Assembly: GCA_041906465.1 (NCBI GenBank)
Contig: JAYRJE010000015.1
Span: 117,713-181,712 of the forward strand
From: Didemnitutus sp041906465
GTDB taxonomy: Bacteria > Verrucomicrobiota > Verrucomicrobiia > Opitutales > Opitutaceae
Direction: 5' to 3'
DNA length: 64,000 nucleotides
Shown: positions 56,343-63,925 of the stretch, piece by piece
Layout: the number at the start of each line of letters is the position of its first letter
Position numbering within the stretch: position 1 is the stretch's first letter
Notes under the pieces: model-generated
The model's input: the letters and a program-made list of their open reading frames with translations, nothing else
Database searches by the model: none
What the model was told of the DNA's origin: nothing
Made by a program: the position numbers and the translations under genes

Positions 56343-57123
56343 ATGAGCGGCGGCAAACCATTTGCGCCCGCAAATGGTGGGGCGCGCGTGCCGCATTGGG
56401 ATTTCGAACGATTGATTGGGTTGCACGATCCGGCCGACGGGCGGCGTCGGTTCTCGGCAGAATTATTTTCTGGTCTTCGGCGTTCGCGCAGATGACATCC
56501 CGCGAGCGCCTCCGGGGCGTTGCTGCGTGCCTGGATACACCGAGATTGCGTTATTATCCGTCGCATAACGCTCAGCACGCAGGCGCCCGCCAACGAAGGG
56601 AGTGATTGGCGGCTGTTCGCCGCGCTCGCGCACAAACTGGTGGATCGCGCCCGGTGGCTCCATTGCGACGGGCCGAGCGTGGTGGAGCATGACGTGTCGG
56701 TCTATACCGTCGATTGATTTGTGTCTTGCGTAGTGTCCGTGGCCATACTGGACCGGCGTCGATGCGGCAGTGAAGCTGCATCTCTCGCTCGACACGCGGA
56801 CCACTGCCCGCATTCGTGGCAATCACCAGTCCCGAGCATAGGGTGTGTTGTGGCCCGATGATCTGCCTGTTGAGTCCGGCGGCTCCTACGCCACGGATCG
56901 GGACTACATCGATTTCCCGCAGCCTTGACCGATCCCGCAAGCGGGCGTCTTCTCCGTCGTTCGCGACCGTCCGGGTATCCCGTGACTCGTCGCGAAGGAC
57001 GAACGCTGCGAGCGGTGCCGTTACAACGGTGTAAACGCAAAAAGACAACAACAGCGATCACTCAATCGCTTGAGTAGCAACGCGGTTCCGGAACGAATCC
57101 TACAAAGGATACGACGTAACTGT
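56343..57123 (+). mobile_element. Decayed IS4-family transposase
   Basis: Fragments of one IS4-type transposase appear in order in three different frames. The N-terminal part starts at ATG 56343 (VPHWDFERLIGLHDPADGRR) and stops at 56495. AFAQMTSRERLRGVAACL follows in a second frame (about 56480-56545). NEGSDWRLFAALAHKLVDRA up to VEHDVSVYTVD lies in a third stretch (to 56717). KLHLSLDTRTT (56773 on), DDLPVESGGSYATDRDYIDF and QAGVFSVVRDRPG complete it, with internal stops. ATDRDYIDF corresponds to the DRGYxDF catalytic Asp block of the family. Several frameshifts and stops make it non-functional. Clear terminal inverted repeats or target duplications were not identified. Confidence 0.75.
57060..57075. 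repeat. Palindrome, right copy (ACTCAA-N4-TTGAGT)
   Basis: ACTCAA-TCGC-TTGAGT, the same arms as at 56136-56151, 0.92 kb apart. It falls near the 3' end of the transposase remnant. Confidence 0.5.
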
Positions 57124-57240
57124 TAGCCGCTTGGGCCACGCGGCGCAATATCACCCCGTCCAGCCGCTCCCTGCACTCGGCACGCGCCAGGTGATCGAAG
57201 CAGGCGAGCGTGGGAATGGGAAACTGCTAAAATACACAAA

Positions 57241-57690
57241 ATGCGTACAAAAATGCGGCGACTGTGGCAAACAGTCGCAATGACCGTTGCTCTTTCATTA
57301 GGAGCAACCTCCCCGGCTCGCGCCGACTGGTGCGACTACCTATGTCAACTATTGGGCACGGCTGTATCCGTGGATTGTCAAGCTGCGGGTCTCATCGGTA
57401 TCATCGGGCTCGCCGAAACCGGCGGCGGCGCGTTAATACTCGCCGCCGCGAGTTTCTGGTACGATCCGAAAGATCTTCGCAACGACTGCCTCGATCTCGG
57501 CGTCTGGGCTTACGATACATGCTCGGACTCATGCTTGGGAGATGAAGACGACATCACCTTGGATGTCGCCTACAACGACGACGACGATTTCTCAGACGAC
57601 GACGACGGACTCGGGTACATCTACACAATGGATTTCTCCGACGGCGATTCTGATAGCTGGTGGGTTACTTGGGGCACCACTTACGAATAA
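57241..57690 (+). CDS. Small secreted Cys- and Asp-rich protein, unknown family
   Basis: 149 residues. A signal peptide (RLWQTVAMTVALSLGATSPARA) precedes a mature part with six cysteines (31, 35, 46, 83, 94, 98), two pairs of which are spaced CxxxC (CDYLC, CSDSC). A glycine/alanine-rich hydrophobic stretch (about 48-72) suggests a helical hairpin. The C-terminal third is strongly acidic (NDDDDFSDDDDG) and ends with Trp/Tyr-rich residues (DSWWVTWGTTYE). The even cysteine count suggests disulfides. The acidic tail could bind calcium (inference). A strong hairpin follows 22 bases after the stop, so the gene may be transcribed alone. No family is recognised. Confidence 0.7.
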   Translation: MRTKMRRLWQTVAMTVALSLGATSPARADWCDYLCQLLGTAVSVDCQAAGLIGIIGLAETGGGALILAAASFWYDPKDLRNDCLDLGVWAYDTCSDSCLGDEDDITLDVAYNDDDDFSDDDDGLGYIYTMDFSDGDSDSWWVTWGTTYE

Positions 57691-57711
57691 TCCATCTTAG
57701 GTCAGGTTTCG

Positions 57712-57744
57712 CGTCGCACCGGTTTTCCGGAAACCGGTGCGACG
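57712..57744 (+). terminator. Strong hairpin downstream of the Cys/Asp-rich protein gene
   Basis: A 14-bp perfect stem (57712-57725 with 57731-57744; arms CGTCGCACCGGTTT and AAACCGGTGCGACG) has a five-base loop TCCGG. No long T-run follows, so it may be a Rho-independent-like terminator or an mRNA-stabilising stem. It separates the preceding gene from the run of genes that follows. Confidence 0.55.
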
Positions 57745-57764
57745 TTACACTCAGATAATAACAC

Positions 57765-57893
57765 ATGAAAACGTTGATTTTTACCGGTGTAGTGGCAGCG
57801 ATCTTAACGCTCTTGAATTGGTCAATACTTGTTTCCCCTCCGACAAAGGGGCGAATTTTAATTCCTCAGAAACAGCCCGCCGAACGCAGATAG
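57765..57893 (+). CDS. Tiny single-span membrane or leader-like peptide
   Basis: A 42-residue frame starting MKTLIFTGVVAAILTLLNW. It has Lys at position 2, a hydrophobic segment at about 4-23 and a basic tail (PTKGRILIPQKQPAERR). This pattern fits a one-pass membrane peptide or a secreted peptide precursor. It lies 20 bases after a strong hairpin and 58 bases before the MauE-like gene, in the same direction. No strong ribosome site is visible. It may instead be the start of a frameshifted gene whose continuation lies in another frame. Confidence 0.4.
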   Translation: MKTLIFTGVVAAILTLLNWSILVSPPTKGRILIPQKQPAERR

Positions 57894-57951
57894 CGGAATT
57901 AATAGTCGAAGTTCTTCGATCCAGCATGGCCGTTTAATAGAAACTATCTAA

Positions 57952-58377
57952 ATGCATATCAGCAGATTTTGTGCTTTAACGACAGGCGCAGTGCTGGTTT
58001 TGGCTGCGCTTTCTAAAATATCCGATTTTCGGGAGTTCTACTTATACGTTTCGTCTATCACTATCTTTCCGCACTGGCTGGCGGCATCGTTATCCGTCCT
58101 CATACCCGCCACGGAGCTTGGCGTGGGCGGAGATCTACTTTCGCTGAATCCAGCCAAATCAAGCCGCTGGATCGGCATAGCATTGTTTGCTGTGTTCTTC
58201 TTGTTTCAGTGCATTGAGGCGATTCCAGCGCTTTCGCTTACTGCGTCCCCGTGCGCTTGCTTTGGAAAGCTTTTTCCTAACACAGGTACAATGATGGCAA
58301 TAGCGCGGGGCGGCATCTTGCTATCCATTGCCCTGATCGCGGAATTTGCACACATAAACGAAGACTCGAATAAATAG
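57952..58377 (+). CDS. MauE/DoxX-like four-span membrane protein
   Basis: 141 residues with four predicted membrane helices (LTTGAVLVLAALSK; FPHWLAASLSVLIPATELGVG; WIGIALFAVFFLFQCIEAI; MAIARGGILLSIALIAEFA). A short loop with CACFG before the last helix and the EL.VG motif in helix 2 are typical of the MauE branch. Those proteins are thought to assist disulfide or redox maturation of exported partners. It begins a tight run of genes (five bases before the next). A redox role for the nearby Cys-rich secreted protein is an attractive inference without direct evidence. Confidence 0.75.
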   Translation: MHISRFCALTTGAVLVLAALSKISDFREFYLYVSSITIFPHWLAASLSVLIPATELGVGGDLLSLNPAKSSRWIGIALFAVFFLFQCIEAIPALSLTASPCACFGKLFPNTGTMMAIARGGILLSIALIAEFAHINEDSNK

Positions 58378-58382
58378 TTAAA

Positions 58383-59264
58383 ATGAGGAAAATTATACTC
58401 ATCGTTGGCCCATGTGCACTCGTATCAGGCGTTTCTTTTTGGTTTTTTGGGGTGGGTGCGAGCACCCATGTTTCGCAGAGCCCTGCACAAGTTTCTGCGC
58501 GCTCGCATGCGGCCTCGGCCACAAGCGATTTGTTCGCGGCGCCCACTCCAAAAGAACCGGATCCTCAAAAACAAACTTCTGTGCGCCATAACTCACTGCG
58601 CGAGAGTTCGGCAGGGATTTTATCTGATCCTAAAATGAAGGAGACGCTTTCGGCACTCCAGATAGTCCAAATACAGCGTGATTATGAGGAGTTCTTTAAG
58701 GAGAACCGACTCTCGGTGGCAAAACGCGATGCGTTGGTTGCATGTCTTGCCCGCCGCGCTGCTGAAAGCTCGACTGCTGTTGCCACACTTTTCTCAAAAG
58801 AGACGGATGACAAAGCGATTGCATTGGCCAGCGCATCGCTCGGTCAAATTTTCGCAGATTCAGATGCTGAAATCGACTCCGTCCTAGAGGACCAATCTCT
58901 CGCAGATGCGTTCCGTCGTTATACCGATGTCAAACCGGAAAAAACTGTTGTATCTCGTCTCGGGATGGAACTCGAGCGGGCGAATTTAGCGCCGCTCAGT
59001 GAAGATGCGCGCAAATCACTAGTTTCTGCTTTAAGAGACGAACGTGCACGTGTATTCGGAAAAATCGCAGACAATGACATAACGGCGTTTCTTCCGCCCG
59101 CCGCACTTTCGGAGGAACAACGGCAGTTGCGGAGAACTCGGCAGGCTGTTTATTCGGAAGCTGCGCTGTTACGCGCGGAAGAAATTCTCACTCCAGAACA
59201 GTTCACCGTGTTTGCTCGTCGCTTTGAAAGGAATTCCGCGAGGCGCCCACCAACCTCAAGATAG
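58383..59264 (+). CDS. Membrane-anchored protein of unknown function
   Basis: 293 residues. An N-terminal span (IILIVGPCALVSGVSFWFFG) is followed by a Ser/Ala/Pro-rich linker to about residue 75 and then a charged, helical domain (IQRDYEEFFKENRLSVAKRDALVACLARRA ...). A late LTPEQF motif recalls the LTxxQ motif of Spy/CpxP-like periplasmic proteins, but the overall match is weak. It starts five bases after the MauE-like gene and ends six bases before the next, so the three are probably one operon. Confidence 0.75.
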   Translation: MRKIILIVGPCALVSGVSFWFFGVGASTHVSQSPAQVSARSHAASATSDLFAAPTPKEPDPQKQTSVRHNSLRESSAGILSDPKMKETLSALQIVQIQRDYEEFFKENRLSVAKRDALVACLARRAAESSTAVATLFSKETDDKAIALASASLGQIFADSDAEIDSVLEDQSLADAFRRYTDVKPEKTVVSRLGMELERANLAPLSEDARKSLVSALRDERARVFGKIADNDITAFLPPAALSEEQRQLRRTRQAVYSEAALLRAEEILTPEQFTVFARRFERNSARRPPTSR

Positions 59265-59270
59265 CGACAC

Positions 59271-60236
59271 ATGAACTTGCGAAATTTGGGTTTACTAGGT
59301 GCAACTACGGCGCTCGTCTTGTGCGTCGGGCTATACTTTGTGTCGATCTCCAGTGGGCCGAAAGTGAATCGACCCCGCCCGCCTGCGCTTTTCGAGGGCG
59401 CGGAGCCCATAGGAACTGCGGTCGCAATATCCCTAACGGATCTGAATCAGTTTGTCATCGCCGCGTTGAATGCTGAAAGCAAACTAAACAACGTTCGCCT
59501 TACCTCTGTTTACCAGACTGTTGATATGCGCCGGACTGAGATAACTTACCTTAAGGCAAACCAAGGGATGCAACCAATGGTGCGGCGCGAGCAAACTTTA
59601 GAGCGTATCTCTGCTTCCGGGAGCCAAAGACCGACGGTGAGACGGACCGTGACGCTTACATATCTGAAACGCGAAGGAGATGAGTGGATAATTGGCAACC
59701 ATCTTGCGATTAAAAGATTTATTGGTCAAAACGATGAAGCCTTAGCTGCACTGACGAAGGTTGATCCCACAGCACAAATGAACGACCGCGCCAATTGCAC
59801 GAAACAAGAGTTTAGTTCCGGTCCGCGAACATTTACGTATCTGCGCGCAACTTTTACGGATAGTGCCAAAAGCGCAATGGTTCGTAAATTCGAGGAACTC
59901 GCTGCCGATCAATCTTTGAGCGAATACGGATTGGCGACAGCAAACCTGGCAAAGCTAAAAGCCTCGTTGCCCGATGTTCACGAGATTATAATTGATGGAA
60001 AAACCGGGATCATAGTTTGGGACTTATTAGTGGACCATAATCAGAAAATATTGCTTGAAAAGCGTGTCGACAGCATCCGATCAGCTACCTCAATGAACGA
60101 CGACATTTTCTCGATACCAGCAGACTACGAAAAAAGGATCCCTATGACTCAGGAGGAATACATGCAGCTGCAGAGAAAGGCCGCAGTGATTCGCGTCAGG
60201 CACGACTCTCCGAAGGCAGCTATTCAAGGTAAATGA
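59271..60236 (+). CDS. Membrane-anchored protein of unknown function
   Basis: 321 residues with an N-terminal span (LGLLGATTALVLCVGLYFV) and an exported domain mixing strands and helices (TSVYQTVDMRRTEITYL; VRRTVTLTYLKREGDEWIIGN; EIIIDGKTGIIVWDLLVDHN). No family recognised. It is the third gene of the run starting with the MauE-like gene. Its last 17 bases overlap the 3' end of the convergent XRE regulator gene. Confidence 0.75.
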   Translation: MNLRNLGLLGATTALVLCVGLYFVSISSGPKVNRPRPPALFEGAEPIGTAVAISLTDLNQFVIAALNAESKLNNVRLTSVYQTVDMRRTEITYLKANQGMQPMVRREQTLERISASGSQRPTVRRTVTLTYLKREGDEWIIGNHLAIKRFIGQNDEALAALTKVDPTAQMNDRANCTKQEFSSGPRTFTYLRATFTDSAKSAMVRKFEELAADQSLSEYGLATANLAKLKASLPDVHEIIIDGKTGIIVWDLLVDHNQKILLEKRVDSIRSATSMNDDIFSIPADYEKRIPMTQEEYMQLQRKAAVIRVRHDSPKAAIQGK

Positions 60237-60414
60237 ATATTTCTTCAACAGCCTTTCCGAAGCTCCGGGCGATCTTCAATGCAAGCGGTAAGCTTGGATC
60301 GTAGCGGCAGTTCTCTATGGCGTTTACCGTTTGCCTTGAAACCATCAGCCTTTCAGCAAGCTCAGATTGAGTCCAGCCGCACCTTTCACGAAGTTCTCTA
60401 ACATAGTTTTTCAT
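60220..60414 (-). CDS. Small XRE-family helix-turn-helix regulator
   Basis: 64 residues beginning MKNYVRELRERCGWTQSELA, with the recognition helix in VSRQTVNAIENCRYDPSLP and a short tail (GKAVEEIFIYLE). This is the usual compact form of XRE regulators encoded beside a small membrane protein. ATG 60414 overlaps the stop of the upstream gene as ATGA, implying translational coupling. The 3' end overlaps the convergent gene by 17 bases. Confidence 0.88.
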   Translation of the reverse strand: MKNYVRELRERCGWTQSELAERLMVSRQTVNAIENCRYDPSLPLALKIARSFGKAVEEIFIYLE

Positions 60415-61085
60415 TGCTCTTGTACGTAGCGCTGTGCGGCAAACGCAATTCCGATAATGAGAAAACACGCAAGGAGGGCCAAAAGTCCTCTCGCACTCGC
60501 CATGAGAAAGATTCCCGATCCAATGCGTTCAAGCACAGCTAAGCATAGTACCGTAAACATTGTTAATAACATTCCGATAGCAGTGCCCTCCGCTCGAACG
60601 CGATTCACGAGATCATCTGTATCCTGCCTCATAAAGATGCTGCGCATGTAAAGCAGCGCAGCCGCTAGCGTAGCAACCAAACAAGCGATTCCTGTGCCTT
60701 GCAATTGAGCATGCTCACCTCGAGGTTCGGGCACAAAGCTTAAGAAGCCTATAGTCGCCATCGCCCACAGTGGATTCCCAAATAGATAAGCGCGCCGCAG
60801 TAACGAAAGATCCGCGCGCGGGCGTGCATAGCGAGTGCGCGCGCTTATGCTGGCCCACAACGCGCTCGCCAGGGCGGGCAGCGCCAGCAGAATGCATACT
60901 AAAGAAATAGCGATTGCCGCAAGTCGGAATACTTTTCCGTTTCCGAAGGGCACCCAGTTCGCGTAAGCGAAGGACAAAAATATGCAGGACGCCAGAAGCA
61001 GCACGAGGCCAGATCTACGGGAGGAGATTTTCAACATTCGGCTAGGGAAAGCCAACGCTGACGGCGTGTCAAGCAACCTTTCCAT
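60411..61085 (-). CDS. Membrane protein coupled to XRE regulator
   Basis: 224 residues with about six hydrophobic segments (GLVLLLASCIFLSFAYANW; FRLAAIAISLVCILLALPAL; AMATIGFLSFV; GIACLVATLAAALLYM; AIGMLLTMFTVLCLAVL; GLLALLACFLIIGIAFAA). The QDTDDLVNRVRAEGTAIG stretch recalls small membrane proteins (DUF2178-like) that are encoded with short XRE regulators and may sequester them. ATG 61085 is used; an internal ATG at 61037 is possible. The start lies only 18 bases from the divergent O-antigen-ligase-like gene. Confidence 0.75.
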   Translation of the reverse strand: MERLLDTPSALAFPSRMLKISSRRSGLVLLLASCIFLSFAYANWVPFGNGKVFRLAAIAISLVCILLALPALASALWASISARTRYARPRADLSLLRRAYLFGNPLWAMATIGFLSFVPEPRGEHAQLQGTGIACLVATLAAALLYMRSIFMRQDTDDLVNRVRAEGTAIGMLLTMFTVLCLAVLERIGSGIFLMASARGLLALLACFLIIGIAFAAQRYVQEQ

Positions 61086-61103
61086 CCTCTTGGGCTAAAC
61101 TCA

Positions 61104-62591
61104 ATGGTTTTCAGACAACCTTATTTTCACGACGGATATCAAAGATGGGATTTCGGCTTTGCCACGCCAAATTATGCTGGCGCGGCTCTGGCGACGCTCC
61201 TGCCTTTTGCGTGGGCTCTTTGGGGCTCCGGGGGCGACTTTACCCGCGTCTGGACGAGATACAGTATCCAGCGATACGCAGGAACGCTAACGAGGGCTAC
61301 GACGGTTCTACGTATCGCGATTGAGTTCGCCTTGATCTTTTCCTTGGGAAGGACGTATTCCCGCGGCGCGTTCGTTGCGATCATTGTAGCGATTCTTGTC
61401 GGCTGGCTTTCCGGGGTAGAAAAACACGTTTTTTGGTTATGGCGCGTCGCGACCGCGGTAACAGCACTGGCCCTTAGCGGGTTATTGGTACGGGCGGCAC
61501 CAAGCGCGGCATTCGCAGACGCTTCTGTTTTAAACCGCGGACGTTTGTGGTCTGCGGCGTGCGAAATGATGGCAAACACCCCGTTGACAGGTTGGGGCGC
61601 GGGCGAGTCGGGACGAGTTTACATGAATTGGTACCAGGATACCGATCGCCTCGAGGGTTACTCCACTACGGTAAATAGCTATTTAGATATAGGCGTCAAT
61701 TTCGGAGGATGGGCACTATGGATCATCATGTTCTTCATTTTCTCAGTTGCATTGTTGTCACTGAGCATATTGCGCACCAACAAATATGCGTGTGGCCGAT
61801 TGAATCTGCGTCATCGCTACGCGGTATTTGCAGGGGCGTCTGTTGCTGCGTGGCTAATTGCAAACATATTCAGCACATTATGGATTGAGCCGGTCCTATG
61901 GTTTGTTCCAGCAGTCGCAAGTGGAGTTTTTCTGAGCTACGTATTTCCCAACTCCAATGGTAAAATACTGCTCGATTGCGGGAAGCTTGCGGCTTTTGGT
62001 GCGACGGCGGTAGTGTTCTCAATTTTGCTATTTGGATGGCTGGGGACGCGAAGTCGAAGTTATACTTTAACGCGAGGATCTCAAGTCGGCGAACTCGTTT
62101 TGACCATTCGGAAGGCACCGATCGGTCGCGACCTTCAGTATGAACTGTGGCTCGACTCAACTGTTCTCGGACCGGTGCCGGGACGCGCCGTGCGAGCATT
62201 GGCGGCGAAGTGGCCCGAGGGTGGCAAATTTATTATCCACGAGGATGGGTTTCCCGCTAATGTGGTTTCAAGCCGCTCCAATCTGTTTGTGCTCTTCGGT
62301 CGTCAATCAAGGCGGCTAGGCGAGGTTTTAGCTCGAACTTCGGCGACCGTGATACTTGTTAATCCAAGATCGGGACCCCCGCACAGATTGACAGAGTTTT
62401 TCAAAAAAAGAGTGCTAACTATTCTACCCCAAGTTGATGAATATGGTAATGGTGCCGCGTGGGCCCATTGGGCAGCCGTGTATGGCCAGAAAGCGGCGAT
62501 GGTTCCGGGAGGACAAGATATCACGCCATATTTGGACGAGCTACTGGACGCACTACGCAGCGAAATTAGTGAAAATTCAAGTGGGAGCTAA
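61104..62591 (+). CDS. O-antigen-ligase-like (Wzy_C) membrane protein with extra C-terminal domain, apparently 5'-truncated
   Basis: 495 residues. The signature GRLWSAACEMMANTPLTGWG and YSTTVNSYLDIGVNFGG is the Wzy_C/O-antigen-ligase core loop. Before it, FATPNYAGAALATLLPFAW matches what is normally an internal span, so the several N-terminal spans usual for the family are missing. About eight spans remain. After the last span (ATAVVFSILLFGWLG, to about residue 315) comes a soluble domain of about 170 residues (FIIHEDGFPANVV ... AAMVPGGQDITPYLDELLDAL) with an alpha/beta-hydrolase flavour but no visible nucleophile elbow. The gene may be truncated, or may be a short variant working with surface-glycan enzymes elsewhere. 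It is followed at seven bases by the next gene. Confidence 0.7.
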   Translation: MVFRQPYFHDGYQRWDFGFATPNYAGAALATLLPFAWALWGSGGDFTRVWTRYSIQRYAGTLTRATTVLRIAIEFALIFSLGRTYSRGAFVAIIVAILVGWLSGVEKHVFWLWRVATAVTALALSGLLVRAAPSAAFADASVLNRGRLWSAACEMMANTPLTGWGAGESGRVYMNWYQDTDRLEGYSTTVNSYLDIGVNFGGWALWIIMFFIFSVALLSLSILRTNKYACGRLNLRHRYAVFAGASVAAWLIANIFSTLWIEPVLWFVPAVASGVFLSYVFPNSNGKILLDCGKLAAFGATAVVFSILLFGWLGTRSRSYTLTRGSQVGELVLTIRKAPIGRDLQYELWLDSTVLGPVPGRAVRALAAKWPEGGKFIIHEDGFPANVVSSRSNLFVLFGRQSRRLGEVLARTSATVILVNPRSGPPHRLTEFFKKRVLTILPQVDEYGNGAAWAHWAAVYGQKAAMVPGGQDITPYLDELLDALRSEISENSSGS

Positions 62592-62598
62592 AAATAAC

Positions 62599-63582
62599 GT
62601 GCTTGCCCGAATTTTAGTTGCTGCGGTGATTATGTCTGCGCATTCGGCGTCTTTATTTGCGGATGGTGATAGTGCTACGAATAAAGAAAAGCTCGCAATT
62701 ATTGCACGAAATATGGGCTCACAACGTTTCGACGGGACATTACGGTTTGGCGTTGGGTTGTTCCCATTGGCGACATTTAAGGACATCCATACGAACGTCG
62801 GCTTGGTGCACCGCGTCGAAAAAGATATTGATGGTCGGTGCGTGACGGCATGGGATTTGATAGGGTTGCGGAGCTTTATCGTTCGTGCCGGACGCGGAGC
62901 ATACCGCTGGCTAGCACTTTCTGGTGAACTCAAGTTGCTGGAAGCCAATCGGAGGGAGCGGGATCCATTAATCATCGAAGACCGGGATGATGATACGATT
63001 GTGGTCGCGTGTGCGGAAAGCACGTGGAAATATCGAGGCGGAGTTCTCGAGTGCTTTTCAATTGGTGGCAATCATTATAAGGTTGATACGCGCGGAGCGT
63101 TGATTACGAAAATCGAGCGGAGCACCGGGGAACATTCAATCATAGTATCTGCCATATACGATGTTCAAGGCCGCGTAGTTAAGATATCTACGTGGGATTC
63201 TAGAGAATGGCAGTTTGTGTGGAAAGCAGGCCGCCTAGCGGAAATGAGGGATTTGCGTCGTGCTATGTGGTTCACGTATGACGATGGCCTAATTGCCTCA
63301 ACTATTGAGGAAGGAGGGAGAACGAAAAGGTACTCGTGGGCAGCGAATGATGGGGCGGATCGTGGGGACTCGAAATGGCTTTCGCCTGTGCAGTTGCGAG
63401 GCGACGGAGAATCGGAATATGAGGCTAGGTTGACACATTCTGGCATCGAATATATACGAACCGGTAAACGGAACTCGCTTCACGTGAAGACGATCGTGAA
63501 TCCTGCGACGGGCAACGTCGAGCAACACGTTTTCGGGAAGGTCACGATTGCCACACTTGCGCCAAGCGCCAAAACACCTTAA
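62599..63582 (+). CDS. Secreted YD/RHS-like protein, unknown function
   Basis: 327 residues from GTG 62599, which follows GGGAG and gives a clean signal peptide (LARILVAAVIMSAHSASLFA). The upstream extension of the frame overlaps the previous gene and is not needed. The mature protein has YD-repeat-like beta strands (YDVQGRVVKISTWD, FVWKAGRLAEMRDL, FTYDDGLIASTIEEGGRTKRYSW) as in RHS proteins, but too few for a shell. No toxin domain is visible. It is in probable operon with the O-antigen-ligase-like gene. Confidence 0.75.
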   Translation: MLARILVAAVIMSAHSASLFADGDSATNKEKLAIIARNMGSQRFDGTLRFGVGLFPLATFKDIHTNVGLVHRVEKDIDGRCVTAWDLIGLRSFIVRAGRGAYRWLALSGELKLLEANRRERDPLIIEDRDDDTIVVACAESTWKYRGGVLECFSIGGNHYKVDTRGALITKIERSTGEHSIIVSAIYDVQGRVVKISTWDSREWQFVWKAGRLAEMRDLRRAMWFTYDDGLIASTIEEGGRTKRYSWAANDGADRGDSKWLSPVQLRGDGESEYEARLTHSGIEYIRTGKRNSLHVKTIVNPATGNVEQHVFGKVTIATLAPSAKTP

Positions 63583-63925
63583 GAATCCGGCGGCAAAACA
63601 TCGGGCTGTTCTGATGATCTGATTTCCACCTGTGAAGCGCGAGGCCTGCGACGAGCCTACCAACAACTTCGAACTTCGGGTCTTACGTTGCGCCAGCGAC
63701 TTCCTCAGTGGGGCGCAATGGCTCGCTGCCCCTCCCTTCGCACTAGGTGGGACGATTCCGCTTCGTTTGATGACATCGGCGAAAGAAAAACAACAGATTT
63801 GAGTCCGCCTTACCGCGAGTGATTGGTAAGCGTCGCCTCGGATGCCTCGTGGTGGCGGGAGTTGGGGGCTGATCACGGCTGTCCAGTTATGAGTAGTTGA
63901 TTTCCAGTTGGTTAGAAATATCAAC
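63583..63925. other. Gene-free interval
   Basis: No supported gene in these 343 bases. Minus-strand open frames here overlap the coding part of the previous gene and show no protein-like signature. Confidence 0.5.
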
